The notes under the pieces: generated by a model
Seen by the model: only the letters and a program-made list of their open reading frames with translations
The model's database searches: none
Told to the model about the DNA's origin: nothing
Made by a program: the position numbers and the translations under genes
From: a bacterium
GTDB taxonomy: Bacteria; Zhuqueibacterota; Zhuqueibacteria; Residuimicrobiales; Krinioviventaceae
DNA length: 64,000 nt
Reading direction: 5' to 3'
NCBI GenBank assembly: GCA_029561455.1
Contig: JAKQIY010000085.1
Span: 1 to 64,000, forward strand
Part shown: in pieces, positions 34,289-43,719 of the stretch
Layout of the letters: each line of letters opens with the position of its first letter
Numbering within the stretch: the first letter of the stretch is position 1

Positions 34289-34903
34289 TCAAGCCGGGGT
34301 CTCTATTTTAATATGTCCGGAAGACTGATTAATGAGTTGGTTAATGAATTCTTCCGTTTTACTGTTACGTACCAGCACATGCTGGGAAACATGGGTTTGA
34401 TAATCCGCCGATTTCACCTCGGCGTTATAATTATCGATTATTTTTTTCACCAGGTTGGCGTAATGATATTCAAAAATAATATGTACAATCGTTGTTAAAT
34501 AATCAATCCTTGTTTCGGCTAAATCCAATGCCTGGGATGCAACGCTGCTATAGGCGCGAACCAGTCCCCCGGTGCCCAGTTTGGTGCCGCCAAAATAACG
34601 GGTAACCACAGCAACCACATTGGTCAGTTCGCGGCCGGTGATCGCCTGTAAAATCGGTTTTCCGGCAGTGCCGGATGGTTCGCCGTCATCGCTAAATCGC
34701 GACAGAGTTTGCGGCCCCAAACCAATGCAGTAGGCATAACAATTATGGGTTGCATCATAGTACCGGGCGCCGATCGCAGCAATATGTTCTTCCGCCTGGT
34801 CGCGGCCGGTTACAGGATGTACCTGGCAAATAAAACGCGATCCTTTTTCTTTTAATTCGGCAAGCGCGTATTGTTTGATAGTTTTAAATGAATCAATTAT
34901 CAT
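34289..34903 (-). CDS. YigZ/IMPACT family protein
   Basis: A 204-residue cytoplasmic protein, the usual length for YigZ, which supports the start at 34903 rather than the longer frame from 35005. Hallmarks: FKTIKQYALAELKEKGSRFI, ATHNCYAYCIG, RFSDDGEPSGTAGKPIL and VVAVVTRYFGGTKLGTGGLVRAYS. The family is related to the eukaryotic IMPACT regulator of GCN2; the bacterial role is not well defined. No clear ribosome binding site is seen. The downstream CNNM gene follows within two bases. Confidence 0.92.
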   Translation of the reverse strand: MIIDSFKTIKQYALAELKEKGSRFICQVHPVTGRDQAEEHIAAIGARYYDATHNCYAYCIGLGPQTLSRFSDDGEPSGTAGKPILQAITGRELTNVVAVVTRYFGGTKLGTGGLVRAYSSVASQALDLAETRIDYLTTIVHIIFEYHYANLVKKIIDNYNAEVKSADYQTHVSQHVLVRNSKTEEFINQLINQSSGHIKIETPA

Positions 34904-35157
34904 AAGTAATAATATTGACATTAAAAACCGGGTTATTACAACGCCGGATCGGGAAACGCATTGCAATATAAAAAAATTAATTTTGAGTAATTTACTCCTG
35001 AACAAGTCCGGCTTGTGTAATATTGAAAAACTTGTACTCTAAAACAAGTAAAAAAGTATATCTAGTATCGAAATTCTCAAGGGACATCTACTCTATTCCT
35101 GTCGACGGTATAACATTTTATGACAATTCATGGTCAGGTCTGTTAGCGAGCGCCGGT

Positions 35158-35580
35158 TTACGCATTACTGTTATTTTCAGGAAACCGGGGATTCATTGCT
35201 CCGCAAACCAGGCATTTATTGCTATGAGCGCAGAGTAGCTCTCCACAATTACGGCATTGCCATTTTTCGATCATCATGCGGATAAATTCATCCATGCCCA
35301 ATTCTTTGAGTAGAGCAAAATTCTCAACAAGACTTTCACCATATTTAACTCTGTATCGCTTGTCCAGAGTTTTCAGTCTCTTACAGGGATATTTATTGCA
35401 CTCATTACACAGTAAATCATAGTTACCGTTTTTTTCACTGCAATACCTGATACTGCATTTATTACAATGAAATGGCTTGTAACCGGTTGCATTACATCCA
35501 ACGCAGCGATTCTTTTTGCGCTGCGCGCCCAGGCACAGATCACAGATCAATCCGCATGAAGCGATACTTTTACTATTCAT
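35158..35580 (-). CDS. Cysteine-rich DUF3795-like protein
   Basis: A 140-residue protein with about 18 cysteines. It begins ASCGLICDLCLGAQRKKNRCVGC and continues with HCNKCSIRYC, LLCNECNKYPCKRLKTLDKRY and a C-terminal zinc-ribbon-like CRNCGE...CLVCGA pair. The N-terminal half matches what I know as DUF3795, a putative metal- or Fe-S-binding family of unknown function. No signal peptide. It lies downstream of selB on the same strand, with an 86-base gap, so cotranscription is possible. Confidence 0.72.
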   Translation of the reverse strand: MNSKSIASCGLICDLCLGAQRKKNRCVGCNATGYKPFHCNKCSIRYCSEKNGNYDLLCNECNKYPCKRLKTLDKRYRVKYGESLVENFALLKELGMDEFIRMMIEKWQCRNCGELLCAHSNKCLVCGAMNPRFPENNSNA

Positions 35581-35666
35581 AAATATTCTGCTGAAATTCT
35601 ATTGCTCAATAAATAATTACAAATTCCGGTAACCGGTAAATAGCATAAACGGTTTCGACATCTTGT

Positions 35667-37571
35667 TCAATCGGCGTCAGGATTTTCCAATATCCGCACA
35701 TCCTCCACCCTGCTGGTTATGCCGGTTTTGTCAAAATACAACAACATTGCCAGTGCATACTTGCGGCTGTTATTCAGAAGATCGCGATACCGGCTCACTG
35801 TTATCTCCCGGTTTTGTTTCAGGTAATCGACCAATATTTGCTGTGCCTGTTGCAATGCCGTTTGTAATATAAAGATTTCATTATCCAGCCAGACAATATC
35901 TCCCAACCCAAACAAAGCGCCAAGGATACGGCCGGTTTCCATTTCCGAAAGACGGATTGCAGCAGCCAATTCACCAACCGAAGGCGGATTAAAGGCGTTT
36001 GCCTGCAATTCCCGCCTTATTTGTGCTGCCAACTTTTCATCTTTTTCAGTGAGAGTAATTTGATGAGACGGAATTTTAATTAATGAATTCTTCTCCGCCA
36101 GCCGGCCGGCGTTTATTAAATCTAAAAGAATCCGTTCCAGCAACTGCGCATTGTAAAGATTGAGCCGGGATTTAATTTCCGCCTTGTTAATGCCGGGACG
36201 CAGGGGCTCTTTTTCATGGAATTCCTGAACCAGTTGCATAACTGCCGCATCGAGCCGGTCATAAATTAATTTGTGGCAATAAAAAGGATTTTTATTGCCG
36301 ATCCTGATGATCCGGTTTTGCTGCAAGGGGGCATCCAGTAATTGTTTAAGATTCTCTTCAGTCAAACCGGACAACCTGGTCAACTGGTCGTGATGTAAAC
36401 CGCCGTCCGGCCGGGTTAACAGCAAACTGAAAATCAAATCAACCGGATCTTGTTGTTGTAAACCGGCAAGGCGCTGTAACGTTTCCGTGTTGAACCGGCG
36501 CTGCGGCCGGGAATTGGCATCCAGGATCATGCCGCCGCCAATTGTCCTGGCCGGAGAATATTGGCGGATCACAAACGGGTCATGACGCATGGCCACGGCC
36601 GGGGTCTCCAGTAAAAGCTGGGCGTAACCGCTTTGCCCTGGCTCCAGGTTTTCGGCGCTTAGTAACTTGATACGCGCCAATATTTCCCTGGTGCCGATAT
36701 GTACCCGTACCCGGCTTTTATTACGCAGGGTCTTTTTAACCGAAGCTAATAATTTGATATGAATATCCATGATCATGGAAGGAATAAAATAATCGCCAGT
36801 TACCAATACATCGCCGCGCTGAATTTCATCGCGGCCAATTGCCGCAAGATTAAGCGCAGCGCGTTCTCCCAATTGCACCCGGTTGGTTGACTTGCCATGG
36901 GTTTGCAGGCCACGCACCTTGAGCTTTTTTTGACTTGGCAACAATTCTACAGTATCGCCAACTGCAACCTGACCGGAAAGCACCGATCCGGTAACCACGG
37001 TTCCAAATCCCTTGATAGTAAACGACCGGTCGACCGGCATCCAAAAAATACCGCGATCACGGCGGGGTTCAATTTCAAGAACTGTCTGTTCTATTAACCT
37101 GCGCAGATCGGCAATACCTTCGCCGGTTAACGATGATACGGCCACTACCGGCGCTTTTTCCAGGACTGTGCCTTTTACCAGGTTTTGAATATCTTCGGTT
37201 ACGATTTGCAATAAATCGGCGTCGACCAGGTCTTTTTTCGTAATAACCACAATGCCGTGCTGCACCTGCAATACGGATAATATGTCCAGATGTTCGCGGG
37301 TTTGCGGCATGATGCTGTCATCGGCGGCAACAATAAACAATACCAGGTCGATGGTGCTGACCCCGGCCACCATATTTTTAATAAAACGCTCATGACCTGG
37401 GACATCAATGAGGGCTATTTGTTCATTTAAAAAGGCAAAACCAATATCAATCGTCATTCCCCGTTCCTGTTCCTCAACCAGGCGGTCGGGGTCGGTTCCG
37501 GTTAATGCTTTAACAAGGGCCGATTTACCATGATCTATATGACCGGCAGTGCCGATAATTGTATACTTCAT
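35667..37571 (-). CDS. selB: Selenocysteine-specific elongation factor SelB
   Basis: A 634-residue translation GTPase that delivers selenocysteyl-tRNA to the ribosome at UGA codons followed by a SECIS hairpin. G1 motif GHIDHGKS at residues 10-17, [16 protein letters not shown] (the SelB/EF-Tu switch I region), [15 protein letters not shown] and TKKDLVD are all clear. Two EF-Tu-like barrels follow, then winged-helix domains that bind SECIS in the C-terminal third. The start at 37571 gives the standard N-terminus [13 protein letters not shown]. It is the direct partner of the UGA-containing peroxiredoxin at 16937. No selA, selD or selC was found in the window. The stop of the trehalase-like gene lies 11 bases upstream, so one operon is likely. 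Confidence 0.95.
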   Translation of the reverse strand: MKYTIIGTAGHIDHGKSALVKALTGTDPDRLVEEQERGMTIDIGFAFLNEQIALIDVPGHERFIKNMVAGVSTIDLVLFIVAADDSIMPQTREHLDILSVLQVQHGIVVITKKDLVDADLLQIVTEDIQNLVKGTVLEKAPVVAVSSLTGEGIADLRRLIEQTVLEIEPRRDRGIFWMPVDRSFTIKGFGTVVTGSVLSGQVAVGDTVELLPSQKKLKVRGLQTHGKSTNRVQLGERAALNLAAIGRDEIQRGDVLVTGDYFIPSMIMDIHIKLLASVKKTLRNKSRVRVHIGTREILARIKLLSAENLEPGQSGYAQLLLETPAVAMRHDPFVIRQYSPARTIGGGMILDANSRPQRRFNTETLQRLAGLQQQDPVDLIFSLLLTRPDGGLHHDQLTRLSGLTEENLKQLLDAPLQQNRIIRIGNKNPFYCHKLIYDRLDAAVMQLVQEFHEKEPLRPGINKAEIKSRLNLYNAQLLERILLDLINAGRLAEKNSLIKIPSHQITLTEKDEKLAAQIRRELQANAFNPPSVGELAAAIRLSEMETGRILGALFGLGDIVWLDNEIFILQTALQQAQQILVDYLKQNREITVSRYRDLLNNSRKYALAMLLYFDKTGITSRVEDVRILENPDAD

Positions 37572-37582
37572 AGCCGGTAATT

Positions 37583-38740
37583 CTACAGTTTCAAACCGAG
37601 GGCATCGATCAGGGCAATGATGGTTCCGGCAGTCCAGCCCCACACCGGTGTATTGTTCAGGTTTTTATCGGTTTTAACAGTTTTGTCCTTAATATTATAC
37701 CACTCCCACAATTCTCCGGTATCGCGGTACACGGTCAACACCATATTTAACCAGTTTGAACCGATATCGGCGGCGTCTTCCATAAATTCATAATCGCACA
37801 TGCCTTTGATGATAAAATAGATGCATGGACCGGTCGTCAGTGGGTAAGCAAGTCCGGGCAGTTCGGCGCCATAATCTTTATCAGTAAAAGCAATGCCGCC
37901 GGGGCCAACAAAGCTTTTAATATGTTCCAGCATTTTTTTGGCGCGGCTTTTATCCACCATTTCCACAAACAACGGCATAAAACCGGACAAAGCTTTGACG
38001 TTAACCAGTTTTTTATTCACAAAATCATTATCATAATAGAAACCGGTTTTTTCATCCCAGCACATTTCCAGAAATTTTTTAATTTGTTCGCTCTTATTAA
38101 GCAGTGTTTCTTCACCATGGCCATAACATTCAATTTGCAGATCATACAACATGCGGGCATTACGGTAAAGAATTGCATTCAAATCGACCGGATTAACATC
38201 CTGGCAATTGAGAAATCGCGTGGAGCAGAGCAGACCGGAATTGCATGGGGTATCAGTCTGAGCTGCGGTGCCGGCTGGCCGTTGCGCCAGGGCATAACGA
38301 TACAATCCGGTCGGTGAGGTATGAGGTTTTGTCGTCCAGTTATTAAATTCTTTAAGAGCATCCGGTAAAACCCGGCGCAGCCATTCTTTATCACCGGTAG
38401 CCCGGTAAACATCGCGAATGATCCAGGGCAGCAACGGCGGATAGGTATAGAGCGGCGCATTTTTTTGATTGGAGGTCGGGATGTAACCGAATTTGCGAAA
38501 CATGTAGATCAGGTTTTCAACATGATGTCGGGCTTCATCAACCATTTTCAAATGTAACAATGCCTGGTTTATGAAAAACGTATCCCAGTAAAAAAAAGCT
38601 TGTCGGTTATTCAGGCCGGATATTACATAGGAATAAGGCAAACCATATAAATCACCGGTATCGGTATTATTTTCCCGGTAATACTCCCCCCTTAATCTTG
38701 ACTGAATTTCCGACAGTAATGATTGATAGTTTTCTGTCAT
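37583..38740 (-). CDS. Trehalase-like (alpha/alpha)6 glycoside hydrolase
   Basis: A 385-residue protein without a signal peptide. NNRQAFFYWDTFFINQALL resembles the YYWDSYWI signature of GH37 trehalases, followed by GYIPTSNQKNAPLYTYPPLLPWII and a C-terminal NNTPVWGWTAGT. The overall pattern fits the (alpha/alpha)6 barrel of GH37, GH63 and related MGH1-like enzymes. It is shorter than classical trehalase (about 550 residues), so the substrate may differ. It precedes selB by 11 bases on the same strand. Confidence 0.75.
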   Translation of the reverse strand: MTENYQSLLSEIQSRLRGEYYRENNTDTGDLYGLPYSYVISGLNNRQAFFYWDTFFINQALLHLKMVDEARHHVENLIYMFRKFGYIPTSNQKNAPLYTYPPLLPWIIRDVYRATGDKEWLRRVLPDALKEFNNWTTKPHTSPTGLYRYALAQRPAGTAAQTDTPCNSGLLCSTRFLNCQDVNPVDLNAILYRNARMLYDLQIECYGHGEETLLNKSEQIKKFLEMCWDEKTGFYYDNDFVNKKLVNVKALSGFMPLFVEMVDKSRAKKMLEHIKSFVGPGGIAFTDKDYGAELPGLAYPLTTGPCIYFIIKGMCDYEFMEDAADIGSNWLNMVLTVYRDTGELWEWYNIKDKTVKTDKNLNNTPVWGWTAGTIIALIDALGLKL

Positions 38741-39042
38741 TTCAAACCTCTTGATATTACCATTATTATTTATTGATATTTATTCAATCTGTAAAAAGAA
38801 AAAACAGTATTAATTTTTACGGGTGAAAATACTAAAGGTTCGCATAAATAGTGCAGGAATCGGGAGAACACGGACAAATAATAATTCGGCCCATAACTAG
38901 AGAGCCCCGCCGGAAAAATCGGTAGTATATAGAGCAAGACGTTTGTTTTCATATCATGCCCGGCATAATATAAATATAACAGCCCCTTAATTATCATTCG
39001 TGCAGGTTTGCATATAATGTTTTACTATATATACTTAACATA
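38741..39042. other. Intergenic, nothing recognised
   Basis: A 302-base AT-rich gap between two minus-strand genes. No gene, RNA, or hairpin of quality was seen; in particular no tRNA-Sec. Confidence 0.5.
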
Positions 39043-39879
39043 TTATTTTATAAATTTATTTATTAATGGCCGCAGAAAAAACAATCTCATCCTGGTTAAT
39101 AAATACTTTTTATAGTCCAGGTAATACAAGGTTGTTAAATAACTGCGGATATAAGCATCGAGGTCTTGCATGGAATGGGGTAAAATCTCCAATGTTACAT
39201 AGCCTTTATACCTTGATTTTTGTATGGCTTTTAAAATATCTTTAACCGGCAATTGTCCCAATCCAAAAGGCAAGTGAGCGTCCTTTTTTTCTTCACAATC
39301 CGATAAATGAATGCAACCAATCTCGGAAGCCAATTCTGTATATTGAGTTACAGGGTCGATTCCGGTAATATAATAATGGGCAGCATCATAACAAATGCCT
39401 GCAATTTTTGCGCCAAGTTCCTGCCTGGCCTGGTGGTAAAATTGTGTAAATTCCTGGGGAGTATATTCAGGGATGTTTTCCAGGTAAACCGGGATATCCA
39501 GTTTCTTTAAATTGGCGAACAAAAATTCCTGCGCCGCCGGTAATGAATTACCCAGATGTATACATTCCGGTGGATGACAAACAAGATGGTGTATTTTCAA
39601 TAATGCATGATGTTTATTCAGATCAGCGATCAGTTGCGCAATTTTATCGGCATGTTCCAAACAGGAGAGGTCCCAGCCGGTTTCGTGCACCAGGGGTAAA
39701 TGAAAAGCGGTTTGCATTCGTCCCAACTTTCGGGGAAATGTTTCCAACTCTCCCAAAACCGTTATGGTTACTTCCACAAATTTCATTCCTAAAATATCCA
39801 GCCCGCTAATGAGCATGGAGGGTGTGAAACCGTTAAACTTGTCGAGAGTCACGCCGATGAGTACATGTTGTTTAGCCAT
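39043..39879 (-). CDS. Xylose-isomerase-like TIM-barrel protein (sugar phosphate isomerase/epimerase)
   Basis: A 278-residue cytoplasmic protein. Start at 39879 has GGAAG six bases upstream; the longer reading from 39924 has none. It carries the AP_endonuc_2/xylose-isomerase-like pattern: LPLVHETGWDLSCLEH, HHLVCHPPECIHL, VYLENIPEYTPQEF, GICYDAAHYYITG, GCIHLSDCEEKKDAHLPFGLGQL, GYVTLEILPHS. The metal-binding Glu, Asp and His residues of the family are present. Substrate unknown, probably a sugar or inositol derivative. It is not obviously operonic with its neighbours. Confidence 0.82.
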   Translation of the reverse strand: MAKQHVLIGVTLDKFNGFTPSMLISGLDILGMKFVEVTITVLGELETFPRKLGRMQTAFHLPLVHETGWDLSCLEHADKIAQLIADLNKHHALLKIHHLVCHPPECIHLGNSLPAAQEFLFANLKKLDIPVYLENIPEYTPQEFTQFYHQARQELGAKIAGICYDAAHYYITGIDPVTQYTELASEIGCIHLSDCEEKKDAHLPFGLGQLPVKDILKAIQKSRYKGYVTLEILPHSMQDLDAYIRSYLTTLYYLDYKKYLLTRMRLFFLRPLINKFIK

Positions 39880-39966
39880 TATGCTTCCATTCCACAGCAG
39901 ATGATTGTTAACGCGCCGAACCACAGATTCTATTTATTAACCAAAAATGATGACAATTTCTTCCTT

Positions 39967-40380
39967 TCAACCGGTCATAACAATTATCAGATATATCCAG
40001 TTCAATGGTAATGCGCAAATAATCATTATACGTACAAGACGATATTCCCGTTCGGAAGCAACGAAATGCAGATTTTTTTTGAGGAAATAACCCAACAGGG
40101 TGTTGAAAGCAATGAATAGTAAACCCAAATATACCACAAAGAAAAAAGGATTGGCGGCCAGGGATTTAAGGAATTGAAAATGGGCCATATAATAACCGCT
40201 ATGCAATGCGCCGCAAGCCGGGCAAGGAATGCCGGTGAGATGACGAAACATACAGGGAGGTACGATTGAAAAAATACCAGGATAATAACGGGCAATGACA
40301 AATCCCGTCACACCGATCAACGTATAAGCTAAACCAAAACTTGATGATTGGGGTGTTGTTCGTTCTAGTTTTATCTGCAT
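39967..40380 (-). CDS. DUF2752 membrane protein
   Basis: A 137-residue inner-membrane protein with three or four hydrophobic segments. The motif GIPCPACGALHSGYYMAHFQF is the core of DUF2752 (CPxCG followed by a helix), and the final membrane helix ends PLNWIYLIIV. No function is established; the paired Cys may bind a metal. The start at 40380 has GGAG directly upstream, which is unusually close, so a slightly different start is possible. Confidence 0.78.
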   Translation of the reverse strand: MQIKLERTTPQSSSFGLAYTLIGVTGFVIARYYPGIFSIVPPCMFRHLTGIPCPACGALHSGYYMAHFQFLKSLAANPFFFVVYLGLLFIAFNTLLGYFLKKNLHFVASEREYRLVRIMIICALPLNWIYLIIVMTG

Positions 40381-40572
40381 CTCCGGTTTCCATATTCAAA
40401 CTAAAATAATTGTAATAATTATGAAATGCAAGTTGAAATTTTGACAATTAATTTCATCGGAATTATTTGGAGACAAGCCAGTTCTGCGCCGGACCGGGCC
40501 AGGAATTCCTGTTGCTATTAAACTAAAATTTGATTAAAATAACGTTTAAATTATAAAGGATAAGGTCTGATT

Positions 40573-41754
40573 ATGCTGAAAAAAAATACCGGTTATTTTT
40601 ATAATTTTAAACTAATTGTTCTGATTTTAACGGTGTGGTTGCCAATCAGTTGCCTTTTGGGCGGTGAAAACAACGTGAGTGATTTAACTGCCTTTATTCT
40701 GTATATCGGTTCATACTCTAACAGTAATGGTGAGGGTATTTACATCGCTAAAATGAATCGTGAAACCGGGGCATTGGAATTATTAAAATCCATGCAAGCG
40801 GTGAATCCCTCTTTTCTGATTTTGCATCCGAATAAAAAAAACCTCTATGCGGTGAATGAGACCCAGGATTTTGAGGGGCAGCCCGGCGGCGCCGTTAGCG
40901 CCTACTCTGTTGACCAGTTAACCGGCGACCTGACATTACTCAACCGGCAGCCGACCCACGGCGGGTCACCCTGCCATGTAATGGTGGACAAAAGCGGTCA
41001 ATATGTGGTAGTGGCCAATTATGGCGGCGGCAATGTTACTGTTTTGCCACGGCAAAACGATGGCTCGCTCGGCCCGGCTACGGATATTGTGCAGCATACC
41101 GGAAACAGTATAAATATTCAAAGGCAGGAAGCGCCACATGCACATGCCGTGAATCTCAACCCGACCAGTAATTATGTCTACGCCGTCGACCTGGGCATCG
41201 ACAAAGTAATGATCTACAAGTTGGACACAATAAGCGGCAAGTTGCTGACTAACGAGCCGGCTTTTTTTAAAGCTGCTGCCGGTTCCGGGCCGCGTCATTT
41301 GGCCTTTCACCCCAACAGTACATACGCTTTTATCATTAATGAATTGAACAGCACGATCACCTCCTGTGCGTGTGATACTCTGACAGGCGCTTTAACGGAA
41401 ATCCACACCGTCCCGACAATTCCTCAGGATTTTAAAGGCGGCAACAGCTGCGCAGAGGTGCAGGTATCGCCGGATGGACGGTTTGTTTATGGTTCCAACC
41501 GCGGCCATGACAGTATTGCCATATTTGCTTTTGATGAAAATAGCGGCCATCTCAGCCTGAGTGGATTTGAATCCACCCGGGGTAGAGCACCCCGCTATTT
41601 TACCATCGACCCAACCGGTGAGTTCTTGCTGGCGGCAAACAGTAACAGTAATAATATCAATGTGTTTCGAATCAATAAAGAGAAGGGTACTTTACAATTC
41701 ACCGGTCACCAGGTTAATGTATCAACGCCGGTCTGTATTCAGTTTTTATATTAA
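40573..41754 (+). CDS. Lactonase-family seven-bladed propeller (6-phosphogluconolactonase-like)
   Basis: A 393-residue exported protein. Pgl/YbhE-like lactonase repeats: YIGSYSNSNGEGIYIAKMN, PSFLILHPNKKNLYAVNE, GSPCHVMVDKSGQYVVVANYGGGNVTVL, PHAHAVNLNPTSNYVYAVDLG, GSGPRHLAFHPNSTYAFIINEL, VQVSPDGRFVYGSNRGHDSIAIF. The N-terminal hydrophobic stretch ends LPISCLLGG, which could be a signal peptide or an imperfect lipobox. If enzymatic it would hydrolyse a sugar lactone in the periplasm. Ribosome binding site AAAGGATAAGG just upstream. It starts a + strand run that ends in an exported isomerase. Confidence 0.85.
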   Translation: MLKKNTGYFYNFKLIVLILTVWLPISCLLGGENNVSDLTAFILYIGSYSNSNGEGIYIAKMNRETGALELLKSMQAVNPSFLILHPNKKNLYAVNETQDFEGQPGGAVSAYSVDQLTGDLTLLNRQPTHGGSPCHVMVDKSGQYVVVANYGGGNVTVLPRQNDGSLGPATDIVQHTGNSINIQRQEAPHAHAVNLNPTSNYVYAVDLGIDKVMIYKLDTISGKLLTNEPAFFKAAAGSGPRHLAFHPNSTYAFIINELNSTITSCACDTLTGALTEIHTVPTIPQDFKGGNSCAEVQVSPDGRFVYGSNRGHDSIAIFAFDENSGHLSLSGFESTRGRAPRYFTIDPTGEFLLAANSNSNNINVFRINKEKGTLQFTGHQVNVSTPVCIQFLY

Positions 41755-41841
41755 AAAGCAGTCGACTTGCCTGGTAAACAACAAGTTCGGCAATACCGGT
41801 TTAATACCAGAGCATATTACTTTAAAAAAGGAAGTAGAAAA

Positions 41842-43665
41842 TTGAAAAGGTATCTTGTACATTGTATTGCCGCCGGTCTAATCCTGGCAACAACTCTCAT
41901 ACCGTCAATAACACTTGCGCAGCCAACTCTGTTGTCCGGTGTTCTGGAAAAAGATACTACCCTGACCAGCATCCATAACCCCTGGCAGGTAGATAGCGAC
42001 CTGGTGGTGCCGGCCGATATTACTCTTACCATAACTGCCGGTGTAGAAATCAATTTCAACAGCGCCGCTACCCTGATCATAGAAGAGGACGGTAAACTTG
42101 TTGCCGCCGGCACAGCGGAAAACAGAATACGTTTTACCAATTTACCCGAAAAAAAATGGAACGGCGTCAGGTTCCTGAATACCCGAAAAGATAATTACCT
42201 GGGCTATGTGGATATGCTTTATGGCGATGCCGGCAGTTACATGCTCCTGGTAGATAATTCTAAATTACTGATTGAAAGCATGACCTGGGTAACCCCGAAT
42301 AAAACCGTACTTGAAGTGGATCATCCGCAACTGCTTGTCAGGAACAGCGTTTTCCCCAGTGTGCAAAGCGTTGAAGTCGTTCACGGCCAAACCCTGGCAG
42401 ACGACGATTATTTAATTCTGGATGGCAATACCTTTGGCTCAACTACCGATTATAATGATGTAATAGATTTTTCCAACTGCAAACGCCCGGGCCCCATACT
42501 TCAAGCCTATAACAACATATTTCTTGGCGGCGGCGATGACGGCCTGGACCTGGACGGCTGCGACGCGCATATTGAAGGCAATCTTTTTACAAACTTTCAC
42601 CGCGATCCGGATAACCCGGGCACGTCGAATGCTGTATCTACAGGGGAAAGGTATAGCCGAACATCGGATATAACCCTGGTGCGCAATATTTTTATCAATA
42701 ATGATCATTCCGTTTTACTGAAAGAAGATTGTTTTTTACAGGCGGAAAATAATGTCTTTGTCAATAGTACTGAAGCAGTAGTCAATTTCAGTGAATGGCC
42801 GCTGCGTGATGTCGCGCCGGGCAAGGGAGCAACCTTTATCGGCAATATTTTCTGGAACAATACCGCGCCATTTGAAAACCAGTTCGCGCAGTCGGGCGAC
42901 ACCGACCCGGTCATTCAGGTACACCAATGTCTTATCGATAGCGCCTTTCATTATCTCGGTTCCGGGAATATCGACGCCGATCCCCTGTTTGTTGATGCCG
43001 GCAATGATTTTCACCTGCAAGACGGCTCCCCGGCAATTGGCGCAGGGCCGAACGGCCTGGATATGGGCAGGTATGTTCCAGCCGGGGTATCGATCAGTGG
43101 CGAACCGGATTCGGTAACCACAGAGACGACTGCGGCGCTGACTATCGGCGGCCCCGGTATTACTCACTATAGGTATAATATCAACAATACTGCGGATAAC
43201 TGGAGCGATGAAATCAGTATTCAGGATCATCCCGTTTTACAGTTGTCCGGTTTGCAGCCGGGAACAACCTATACGGTTTATGTAAAGGGTAAAAATTCGG
43301 CCGGTACCTGGCAGCAACAGCCTGAATTTGCAACTTCAAAATCCTGGATAGTGGATACCCTTAACACCGGTATTGACCATAAAAAACCGCAACAGCTTCC
43401 CGCACAATGCCGCTTGTATCAAAACACCCCCAATCCATTCAATCCGGTTACAACCATCACCTTTGAACTGGCGCAGGATGGCCAAGTTTTGCTGGAGATA
43501 TTTAACCTGTACGGACAAAAAGTAGCTGTATTGGCTGAAGGTGATTATAAACAAGGCGCTCATCTCATTACCTGGAATGCTGCGCCCTATGCCGGCGGCG
43601 TATACTATTGTCGTTTGCTTCATGGTAATTACAACTTGAGCCAAAAAATGCTATTATTAAAATGA
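41842..43665 (+). CDS. Secreted right-handed beta-helix protein with sorting domain
   Basis: A 607-residue exported protein. The start is a TTG at 41842 with AAAGGAAG upstream, placing it just before KRYLVHCIAAGLILATTLIPS and a cleavage site at LAQP. Residues about 60-430 form a parallel beta-helix (VPADITLTITAGVEINF, YNNIFLGGGDDGLDLDGCDAHIEGN, NNVFVNSTEAVVNFSEW, DADPLFVDAGNDFHLQDGSPAIGAG), as in pectate-lyase-like and copper-binding NosD-like folds. A fibronectin-like part (about 430-515) and a diverged sorting domain (TPNPFNPVTTITF to KMLLLK) follow. No catalytic residues of polysaccharide lyases could be assigned; ligand unknown. Confidence 0.85.
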   Translation: MKRYLVHCIAAGLILATTLIPSITLAQPTLLSGVLEKDTTLTSIHNPWQVDSDLVVPADITLTITAGVEINFNSAATLIIEEDGKLVAAGTAENRIRFTNLPEKKWNGVRFLNTRKDNYLGYVDMLYGDAGSYMLLVDNSKLLIESMTWVTPNKTVLEVDHPQLLVRNSVFPSVQSVEVVHGQTLADDDYLILDGNTFGSTTDYNDVIDFSNCKRPGPILQAYNNIFLGGGDDGLDLDGCDAHIEGNLFTNFHRDPDNPGTSNAVSTGERYSRTSDITLVRNIFINNDHSVLLKEDCFLQAENNVFVNSTEAVVNFSEWPLRDVAPGKGATFIGNIFWNNTAPFENQFAQSGDTDPVIQVHQCLIDSAFHYLGSGNIDADPLFVDAGNDFHLQDGSPAIGAGPNGLDMGRYVPAGVSISGEPDSVTTETTAALTIGGPGITHYRYNINNTADNWSDEISIQDHPVLQLSGLQPGTTYTVYVKGKNSAGTWQQQPEFATSKSWIVDTLNTGIDHKKPQQLPAQCRLYQNTPNPFNPVTTITFELAQDGQVLLEIFNLYGQKVAVLAEGDYKQGAHLITWNAAPYAGGVYYCRLLHGNYNLSQKMLLLK

Positions 43666-43719
43666 ACACCAACTCATTCTGTTACCATATTGTTAAAACA
43701 ATCAAAATGGAGAAAAAGT

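Noticed and set aside
35023-35238. 71-residue + strand open frame overlapping the DUF3795-like gene
   Set aside because: No family resemblance, and it overlaps a well-supported gene on the other strand.
35581-35666. tRNA-Sec gene near selB
   Set aside because: No acceptor-stem pairing or T-loop consensus was found here or in the other gaps examined.
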